The notes under the pieces are model-generated. The model saw nothing but the letters and a program-made list of their open reading frames with translations. It was not told the origin of the DNA and did no database searches. The position numbers were made by a program, and so were the translations under genes. A stretch of DNA of 33,426 nucleotides from Candidatus Uhrbacteria bacterium (GTDB taxonomy: Bacteria; Patescibacteriota; Patescibacteriia; UBA9934), in NCBI GenBank assembly GCA_903848275.1, contig CAINGB010000020.1, positions 1 through 33,426 on the forward strand. Direction: 5' to 3'. Positions 28,089-33,426 of the stretch are shown in pieces. Position 1 is the first letter of the stretch, and each line of letters begins with the position of its first letter.

Positions 28089-30764
28089 ATGACATCATCT
28101 CCCGCCAAAACTTTCCTTATTCTCGACGGCAACGCTTTGCTCCACCGCGCCTGGCACGCCATTCCGCCCCTCACCACTAAAGATGGCCGCGTGGTCAACG
28201 CTGTTTACGGCTTTATCATAGTCATCGAGAAAATGCTTTCCCAACTCAAGCCCGACTACATGGCCGTCGCTTGGGACTTGCCTGGCAAAACTTTCCGCCA
28301 TGACGAATACGTCGAATACAAATCCCAGCGTGAAAAAAAGGCTCCGGAACTTTACGCTCAAATCCCCATGATTCAAGAGGTCCTCAAGGCTTATCATCTC
28401 CCCTCACTTTCCGTCCCTGGTTTTGAAGGCGACGATATTCTCGGCACCATCGCTACTCAAAACAAAGCCCGTGGCCTCAAAACCCTCATCGTCACGGGCG
28501 ATCTTGATGCTCTCCAACTGGTCGACGACACCACTCACGTTGTCTTCTTCGTCAAAGGCCTGTCGCAGACCACTCTTTACGACGAAGCCGCTGTCATGGC
28601 CCGCTATCACCTCCGTCCCAACCAACTAATCGACTACAAAACTCTCATCGGCGACCATTCGGATAATCTCCCAGGCGTCGCCGGCATTGGCGAGAAGTCT
28701 GCTCTGGAACTTCTCGAACAATTCGGCACCGTCGACGGCATCTTCGCCAACTTAGAAACTGGCCTAGTCCCCAGTAAATACGCCAAAAAGCTGACCGGTC
28801 AGGCCACCGTCGCCAAGCAAATGAAGCGCCTGGTCACCATCGTCCGCGACGTCCCCCTCGACAACTTCACTCTCGACCAAGCTATCGTCCAACCTCCCCA
28901 CCTCGACGACCTCATCCCTCTTCTCCGCGATCTCGAATTCCACACCATCCTCAAAAAGTACCTCCCCACAGTCGAACTCGTAAACCCTCCCCCAGGCGAT
29001 GGTGCCAATACCGTTGCCCTAGCCGGTAGGGAGTTGGAGGGGGCCGTTAAGGTGCCAGCAGTAGTTCGAACCGTAAAAACCCCGACCACCAAACTCGGCA
29101 CACTAGCAGACCTCAACTCAACTAAGTTAGCCATCCTCTTAACCAACAAACCCCAACAGGATCTCTTCAGTACCGCCGGCCTCGCTAGCATCGCCTTAAC
29201 CGACGGCAAAACCACCTTCATCGCGAACTCGCCAACGTCGGAAGTCATGGCCGACATCGTAAAATTACTCTCAACCAGCAACTTCATCATCGCCCACGAC
29301 CTCAAAGCCATCTGGCATACCTTCGCCAAAGCCGAGGTCGACGTCACCCCAGCCCTCACTCGCCCTTGCTTCGACACCATGGTCGCCGCCTATCTCCTTT
29401 CCTCCGGCGAACGGGCCATGGCCTTCGCCGACATTGTCCGCGATTCACTTAACATCGAGCTCGCTGACAACATCGCCTCGACACTCAGCACGCTTCTCAC
29501 CTTATCGACCGCATTGCAGGCCAAACTCGCCCACGTCGGCATGACCAAACTCGCCAGCGAAATCGAAATGCCCCTCATCGGCGTTCTTTTCCAAATGGAA
29601 CATACGGGCATCGCCGTCGACAGCTCCATCCTGCAAGAATTATCCAAAAAGTTTGCCATCACGCTCGCCGACTTAACTACCAAGATCTACGCAGCTGCCG
29701 GAAAAGAATTTAACATCCAATCCCCTTCGCAGCTAGCCGACATCCTCTATCTCGACTTGGCCATTCCAACTAAAGGCCTCAAAAAAACTAAGAGCGGCTT
29801 CTCCACTGCCGCGCCCGAGCTCGAAAAGATTACCACTCTGCACCCCATCGTCGCTCTCATCAGCAACTACCGCGAAATCGCTAAATTAAAAAATACTTAC
29901 GCTGATTCCCTCCCCCTTCTCGTAGCTGCCGACGGTCGCATTCACGCCGAATTCAACCAGTGCATCGCCGCCACTGGTCGCCTCTCCTCCAGTAATCCCA
30001 ACCTCCAGAACATTCCAGTGCGCTCCGAACTCGGTCGCGAGATTCGCCGCGCTTTCATCGCGCCATCAGGTCGCGCCCTCGTGAGCGCCGACTACTCGCA
30101 AATCGAATTACGCCTAGCCGCCGTTCTGGCTAAAGATGCCGCTTTCATCGCCGCCTTCAAAGATAACGCCGACATTCACAAGCGCACGGCCGCCGAAATG
30201 TGGGGCATTTCAGAAGACGAGGTGACCAAAGAACAGCGTTACGCCGCCAAAGCCATTAACTTCGGCATTCTCTACGGCATCGGCGCCCGTGCCCTAGCAC
30301 GCTCATCAAAGGTTAGCTTCGAAGAAGCTAAAGGATTTATAGAGCTGTATTTCCAAGCCCACCCCGGCATCCGTGATTTCATCGACGCCATGAAAGCCAA
30401 GGCTCACGCCGATGAATACGTCGAAACTCTCTTCGGTCGTCGTCGTTATTTGCCCGAGATCAACGGCAACATGCCCCAACTGGTCGCCATGGCGGAACGT
30501 ATGGCCATCAACATGCCAGCTCAAGGCACCCAGGCCGACATTATAAAAATCGCCATGCGCCGCGTCCAAGACTGGCTCACCTCCTCCGGTCTCAGCGCCA
30601 AACTCCTCCTCCAAGTTCACGACGAACTTGTCCTGGAAGCAGATCTCGCCGACGTCCCCGTAGTCTCCCAAAAAGTCCAAGAAATTATGACCTCGGTCAT
30701 AACCCTTGACGTTCCCCTCCTCGTCGACGTGGAAACTGGCACTAACTGGGGCGACTTAGCTTAG
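28089..30764 (+). CDS. polA: DNA polymerase I
   Basis: An 891-residue protein; the ATG at 28089 gives the family beginning (FLILDGNALLHRAWHA), and the longer upstream frame overlaps the DUF1292 gene and is discarded. The 5'-nuclease domain spans ~1-290 (SVPGFEGDDILG, GDHSDNLPGVAGIGEKSA). The middle 3'-5' exonuclease-like domain (~340-500) lacks the DTE motif of Exo I (AILLTNKPQ there), although FDTMVAAYLL remains, so proofreading is probably lost. The polymerase domain has motif A DYSQIELRLAA from D668, the O helix RYAAKAINFGILYG, and motif C QVHDELVLE with H844, D845, E846. It fills gaps and removes RNA primers. A cruciform element begins at its stop codon. Confidence 0.95.
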   Translation: MTSSPAKTFLILDGNALLHRAWHAIPPLTTKDGRVVNAVYGFIIVIEKMLSQLKPDYMAVAWDLPGKTFRHDEYVEYKSQREKKAPELYAQIPMIQEVLKAYHLPSLSVPGFEGDDILGTIATQNKARGLKTLIVTGDLDALQLVDDTTHVVFFVKGLSQTTLYDEAAVMARYHLRPNQLIDYKTLIGDHSDNLPGVAGIGEKSALELLEQFGTVDGIFANLETGLVPSKYAKKLTGQATVAKQMKRLVTIVRDVPLDNFTLDQAIVQPPHLDDLIPLLRDLEFHTILKKYLPTVELVNPPPGDGANTVALAGRELEGAVKVPAVVRTVKTPTTKLGTLADLNSTKLAILLTNKPQQDLFSTAGLASIALTDGKTTFIANSPTSEVMADIVKLLSTSNFIIAHDLKAIWHTFAKAEVDVTPALTRPCFDTMVAAYLLSSGERAMAFADIVRDSLNIELADNIASTLSTLLTLSTALQAKLAHVGMTKLASEIEMPLIGVLFQMEHTGIAVDSSILQELSKKFAITLADLTTKIYAAAGKEFNIQSPSQLADILYLDLAIPTKGLKKTKSGFSTAAPELEKITTLHPIVALISNYREIAKLKNTYADSLPLLVAADGRIHAEFNQCIAATGRLSSSNPNLQNIPVRSELGREIRRAFIAPSGRALVSADYSQIELRLAAVLAKDAAFIAAFKDNADIHKRTAAEMWGISEDEVTKEQRYAAKAINFGILYGIGARALARSSKVSFEEAKGFIELYFQAHPGIRDFIDAMKAKAHADEYVETLFGRRRYLPEINGNMPQLVAMAERMAINMPAQGTQADIIKIAMRRVQDWLTSSGLSAKLLLQVHDELVLEADLADVPVVSQKVQEIMTSVITLDVPLLVDVETGTNWGDLA

Positions 30765-30877
30765 AGTAAGTGAGTTACGCCGACACAAGCACCGGCCCTG
30801 CGCCAGCTCCCGAGTCACACGAGGTGAGTTAGCTGGTGCGGTTGACGGTGCGAAGTTAGAAGTAGCTCACTTACTCT
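30763..30877 (+). repeat. Nested inverted-repeat element at the end of polA
   Basis: AGAGTAAGTGAG (30763-30774) and CTCACTTACTCT (30866-30877) are perfect 12-bp arms; the left arm begins within the polA stop codon. Inside are GCACCG/CGGTGC (30789-30794 with 30846-30851) and GCGCCAGCT/AGCTGGTGC (30800-30808 with 30831-30839). No coding frame and no T-tract. Confidence 0.65.
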
Positions 30878-30891
30878 GAGCGAGATTAAGG

Positions 30892-30920
30892 TTGACTATT
30901 ATTGTATTTAGTGGCAAACT
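30892..30920 (+). promoter_or_regulatory. Promoter of the 106-aa orphan gene
   Basis: TTGACT (30892-30897) and CAAACT (30915-30920), 17-bp spacer. In the ~57-nt leader CCACGTTT (30925-30932) pairs perfectly with AAACGTGG (30968-30975), which overlaps the GGAG ribosome binding site. Confidence 0.65.
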
Positions 30921-30983
30921 ACAGCCACGTTTTGCCCCCTCGTGCCAATTCCTGGCCCGTCACCCACAAACGTGGAGTCTCTC

Positions 30984-31304
30984 ATGGCCGTTCCCCCTTC
31001 GGTGATTCCTCGACCTGCCGAATTGATCCGCAAACTGCAGCCTTACTGCTCCGTGTTCGGCAGCAGCGCCCTCCTCGACGCTTTCATCAGTCGCTTGCAA
31101 TCCGGGCGTGAAGTGAGGCTCCGGGTCTGCTACACCGAGGCGCAGCGTCCCGAGTATGATGCTGTTCTTGGCTTGCTGAATGAGGCTGTGGGCATTCGTG
31201 CAAGTCTCAAGGTCGTCCAGCTCGAGTCCAGAAGCAACGGTGAAGATGTTTACGCGTGGACCTTCACCACCCGTCGCCAGCTCACCACGGCAGACTGGCT
31301 CTGA
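30984..31304 (+). CDS. Hypothetical protein, 106 aa
   Basis: The ATG follows GTGGAGTCTCTC, the same arrangement as at the gene starting 16945, so this start is preferred over the in-frame one at 30942. The product is a small alpha/beta protein (SALLDAFISRLQSGREVRLRVCYTE, ~29-53, then AVLGLLNEAVGIRASLKVVQLES) with basic and acidic residues mixed and no membrane segment. I do not recognise it. It is a stand-alone cassette between polA and holA with its own promoter and terminator. Confidence 0.68.
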   Translation: MAVPPSVIPRPAELIRKLQPYCSVFGSSALLDAFISRLQSGREVRLRVCYTEAQRPEYDAVLGLLNEAVGIRASLKVVQLESRSNGEDVYAWTFTTRRQLTTADWL

Positions 31305-31325
31305 ACGCTTCGTCACCCGTCGTTC

Positions 31326-31363
31326 GGCCCCTCGTCCACCTGGACCTGGGGCCTTCGCTTTTT
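31326..31363 (+). terminator. Terminator of the 106-aa orphan
   Basis: GGCCCC (31326-31331) and GGGGCC (31348-31353) with an inner TCCA/TGGA stem, followed by TTCGCTTTTT. Confidence 0.85.
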
Positions 31364-31376
31364 CCGTAAAATCCGT

Positions 31377-31382
31377 TACTAT
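31377..31382 (+). promoter_or_regulatory. -10 box of holA, leaderless type
   Basis: TACTAT ends ten bases before the ATG at 31392, predicting a UTR of about three bases. GGGGAG lies between, but is too close to the ATG to act as a normal ribosome binding site. Confidence 0.5.
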
Positions 31383-31391
31383 CGGGGAGCT

Positions 31392-32363
31392 ATGATAATT
31401 TTCATTTACGGCGACGACGGTGTGCGTTTGAAGGCTAAGCTTTTACAATTAACCACCCAATTCACCACTAAACTTGATACTACTGGCCTCAACCTCACCT
31501 CTTTTATCATCGGCCAGGATCGCGCCGACTACCCCGACGTCCTCCAGGCCGTCATGTCCTCGCCTTTTCTAAGTGAGAAGCGCCTGGTCGTTGTTCATAA
31601 TCTGATCGATGGCTTAAAGAAGGACGACGCCATCTTGTGGTCCGAGGGTCTAGCCAAAACTCCCTCCTCGACCATCCTCGTTCTCGTCGACAACTTGGAT
31701 TCCGCCAAAGTCGAAAAACACGAACTCTTCAAACGCCTCAAAGACGGGGCCGAAGTGCACACTTACTCCGAAGTTAAACGCACCGGCGCTGCTCTCTACG
31801 CCTGGCTGGTCGACGAAGCTAAAAAACAAGGCGGCCAACTCAGCTTATCGATAGCTACAGATCTCGCCACGCGGGTCGGCTCCGACGCCTGGCAGCTACA
31901 AAACGAGCTCGCCAAACTCGTCGCCTACGCAAATGGCCAGTCAATTACCACCGCCATGCTCGACCTACTAGTCCAAAGCTCCAGCGAATCCAACATCTTT
32001 GCCTTCGTCGACGCCATTAGCCAACGCGACGCCAAAAATGCTTTGCGCTTGCTCGCTACCGAACGAGCTGCCGGTTCCGTCGACTTCTACCTCCTCACCA
32101 TGCTAGCCCGCCAAATTCGCATTCTTCTGCAGATTCGCGTCCTCTTAGCCGACGAGCCTGGTGCCGCGGCGGACATATCTAAACGCCTATCTTTACACCC
32201 CTTTGTGGCTGGCAAAGCCACCGGTCAGGCTAAGCGCTTCACCCTCCTGCAGCTCCTTAACCTCCATCAACTTCTCGTTAAACTCGACCAAGACGCCAAA
32301 ACAGGCGCTCTCGATGCTGGCCTAGCTGTGGACCGCCTAGTCGCTGAAATGCTCGCTATTTAA
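31392..32363 (+). CDS. holA: DNA polymerase III delta subunit
   Basis: A 323-residue protein of usual HolA length. The beginning (MIIFIYGDDGVRLKAKLLQL) matches the family's degenerate nucleotide-binding strand; SSPFLSEKRLVVVHNL (~56-71), VFVDNLD-like LVLVDNLDSAK and the lid and C-terminal helices (LATRVGSDAWQLQNELAKLVAYA; ARQIRILLQIRVLLADEP) follow the HolA pattern. It opens the beta clamp as part of the clamp loader. It precedes rpsT, an arrangement (holA-rpsT) seen in many bacteria, which supports the call. Confidence 0.9.
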   Translation: MIIFIYGDDGVRLKAKLLQLTTQFTTKLDTTGLNLTSFIIGQDRADYPDVLQAVMSSPFLSEKRLVVVHNLIDGLKKDDAILWSEGLAKTPSSTILVLVDNLDSAKVEKHELFKRLKDGAEVHTYSEVKRTGAALYAWLVDEAKKQGGQLSLSIATDLATRVGSDAWQLQNELAKLVAYANGQSITTAMLDLLVQSSSESNIFAFVDAISQRDAKNALRLLATERAAGSVDFYLLTMLARQIRILLQIRVLLADEPGAAADISKRLSLHPFVAGKATGQAKRFTLLQLLNLHQLLVKLDQDAKTGALDAGLAVDRLVAEMLAI

Positions 32364-32384
32364 GGCCTATAATACCCACTCATC

Positions 32385-32413
32385 TTGACTGTTTTCCTTC
32401 ATTCCGCTACACT
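32385..32413 (+). promoter_or_regulatory. Promoter of rpsT
   Basis: TTGACT (32385-32390) and TACACT (32408-32413), 17-bp spacer, with a leader of about 35 nt that has no Shine-Dalgarno-like site. Confidence 0.7.
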
Positions 32414-32454
32414 TCGCACAATCTTGAGTTAATCAATTCCCCACCAATTTTGTT

Positions 32455-32724
32455 ATGCCAAACCTACAAAACGCCATCAAAGCCTTGCGCCAAGCCAACA
32501 AGCGCGCCGAGCGTAACGCCGTTCGTCGCAACCTCGTCGACAGCTTGAAGCGCCAGTTCCGCAAAGCCTTGGAAGCCGGCAAAGCAGTGGATGCTAAGAC
32601 CATCTACGCCAAGCTCACCCAAGCCTTGGACAAAGCCGCTGGCAAGAACGTCATCAGTGCCAACACCGCCGGCCGCACCAAGTCCCGCTTGGCCGCCAAG
32701 CTCAACCTCGCCCTCAAAAAGTAA
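32455..32724 (+). CDS. rpsT: Ribosomal protein S20
   Basis: An 89-residue basic, fully helical protein of family size. It has the S20 features: N-terminal MPNLQNAIKALRQANKRAERNAVRRN (Lys/Arg-rich helix), the central KALEAGKAVDAKTIYAKLTQALDKAAGKNVI, and the closing NTAGRTKSRLAAKLNLAL. The usual SAxKRxR beginning is replaced by AIKALRQANK. S20 binds 16S rRNA early in small-subunit assembly. It has its own promoter and a perfect terminator. Confidence 0.93.
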   Translation: MPNLQNAIKALRQANKRAERNAVRRNLVDSLKRQFRKALEAGKAVDAKTIYAKLTQALDKAAGKNVISANTAGRTKSRLAAKLNLALKK

Positions 32725-32740
32725 TTGACGCCATTCACTA

Positions 32741-32775
32741 CAAAACGTTACACCACTCCGGTGTAACGTTTTGTG
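32741..32775 (+). terminator. Terminator of rpsT
   Basis: CAAAACGTTACACC (32741-32754) and GGTGTAACGTTTTG (32760-32773) form a perfect 14-bp stem around ACTCC with T's in the 3' arm. Confidence 0.9.
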
Positions 32776-32797
32776 TTTAGCGACCTCATCAGCTTCG

Positions 32798-32836
32798 GGA
32801 CGACGTCTCGCGTAGTACCTACCCTGCAAACATTGA
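32798..32836 (+). repeat. 39-bp dispersed repeat, copy 2 (between rpsT and maf)
   Basis: Read on the plus strand it matches the lspA-leader copy (10969-11007, minus strand) at 32 of 39 positions, including an identical 16-base start. Its hairpin is imperfect because of changes in the right arm. Confidence 0.6.
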
Positions 32837-32837
32837 G

Positions 32838-33407
32838 TTATTCCATCTCTCTCATCAACCTTTTCACCAACTCAATCGGCATGCCCATAAAACTATTAAT
32901 CTCCCCTGTTCGCCGTAGCTCATGCGGCGTCATTTGCGGATCCTCCTCCACTAACGCACCTGCTGCCTCCAGTGCAAACGAATTATCCACGATATCTTCA
33001 ATCTTAGGTAACAGCGTCCGTTTATAAATAATCTCTGCTCGATCAATCCCAGTCGCCACTTTACCCGTCGCCGTATTCGTCACCTGCAAGCCATTTACTG
33101 CCGTTGCGGGCCACTCTACATAACTCGCCAAAAACCTTATCGCTTCTGCCCTATCCACCGGTTTCTCCCGCATATCGCCATTGCACAGCACCACCTGATC
33201 GGCCGTAATCAAGATCGCTGGCCCTTCAATCTTATTGATTATCGCTTCCGCTTTCGCCTTAGCCAACATCAACACTAATTCCTCTGGGTCATCACATCGT
33301 ATCGCTTTCTCATCTATCCCCGGGCTAATACATTCATCTACCTCAATCCCCGCCTCCCTCAGTGCCTGCGCCCTAAACCTCGATTGCGAACCAAGAATAA
33401 TTTTCAT
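32838..33407 (-). CDS. maf: Maf-family nucleotide pyrophosphatase
   Basis: A 189-residue protein of family length. The start ILGSQSRFRAQALREAGI corresponds to the Maf LASxSPRR motif, in a divergent form. TADQVV (D70) and REKP (80-83) match the conserved GADTVV and xKP active-site segments, and the C-terminal INSFMGMPIELVKRLM aligns with the family GxxGLP ending. Maf proteins hydrolyse non-canonical or ordinary nucleoside triphosphates to monophosphates and affect cell division. It is convergent with rpsT; its promoter lies at the edge of the window. Confidence 0.88.
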   Translation of the reverse strand: MKIILGSQSRFRAQALREAGIEVDECISPGIDEKAIRCDDPEELVLMLAKAKAEAIINKIEGPAILITADQVVLCNGDMREKPVDRAEAIRFLASYVEWPATAVNGLQVTNTATGKVATGIDRAEIIYKRTLLPKIEDIVDNSFALEAAGALVEEDPQMTPHELRRTGEINSFMGMPIELVKRLMREME

Positions 33408-33426
33408 ATCATCGATAACTATTCAA

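Noticed and set aside
1600-31363. Integron gene-cassette array
   Set aside because: The single-gene units have their own promoters, are scattered singly on both strands, and no attC-like GTTRRRY core sites or integron integrase were seen; the Xer protein looks like a housekeeping recombinase.
1-33426. CRISPR array or insertion sequence
   Set aside because: No regularly spaced repeat series and no transposase frame or terminal inverted repeats with target duplication were found.

Overview
The window looks like a chromosomal segment from a small-genome bacterium of the Candidate Phyla Radiation (Patescibacteria). This is inferred from gene content and style, not from a database match. The signs are two TrmB-type regulators, a LysM/M23 peptidase with a long basic N-terminus, a two-domain trigger factor gene standing alone, a NYN nuclease lodged between rpsO and pnp, a PolA without a recognisable Exo I motif, and many short orphan genes. 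No transposase, phage module or CRISPR array is visible. Base composition is moderately GC-rich, with one AT-rich island at about 19.8-21.3 kb.

Layout. 0.1-2.2 kb: a radical SAM gene with a structured leader, and an orphan gene. 2.2-3.7 kb: a minus-strand TrmB regulator followed by an overlooked 50-residue gene, then a plus-strand orphan. 3.8-5.8 kb: a class V (cysteine-desulfurase-like) enzyme and a methyltransferase, almost overlapping. 5.9-8.7 kb: trigger factor and a LysM/M23 peptidase, divergent. 8.9-11.5 kb: comM, lspA and a DksA-like gene on the minus strand. 11.5-12.1 kb: a gene-free stretch rich in hairpins, with DnaA-box-like sites at its right end. 12.1-16.7 kb: the minus-strand run rpsO, NYN nuclease, pnp, and a membrane-anchored unknown. 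16.9-19.8 kb: an orphan gene, a Xer recombinase and an NDH-2-like dehydrogenase. 19.8-21.3 kb: the AT-rich island with an Orc1/Cdc6-like ATPase and repeated sites. 21.4-25.3 kb: a minus-strand pair (2-hydroxyacid-dehydrogenase-like protein and a methyltransferase-SDR fusion) divergent from a second TrmB regulator. 25.4-26.3 kb: tRNA-His, a small membrane protein and tRNA-Arg. 26.4-28.0 kb: two tandem cassette genes, one a DUF1292 protein. 28.1-33.4 kb: polA, an orphan, holA, rpsT and maf.

Two expression styles stand out. Several genes (trmB-1, the M23 peptidase, xer, ndh, the ATPase, polA, holA, probably comM) have a -10 box ending about 6-12 bases before the start codon, so their mRNAs should be essentially leaderless. 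In contrast, a set of mostly unrecognised genes (starts 254, 3335, 16945, 25983, 26414, 27506, 30984) each has its own promoter with exactly 17 bp between -35 and -10, a leader of about 40-90 nt, usually a GGAG-type ribosome binding site, and its own hairpin terminator. These behave as self-contained single-gene cassettes scattered between housekeeping genes.

The strongest candidates for something undescribed are the cassette genes with structured leaders; the pair made of a catalytically altered dehydrogenase-like protein and a methyltransferase-SDR fusion facing a TrmB regulator; a 49-bp double-palindrome repeat present once inside the ndh reading frame and once exactly at the 3' end of tRNA-Arg; and the structured, gene-free 11.5-12.1 kb region.
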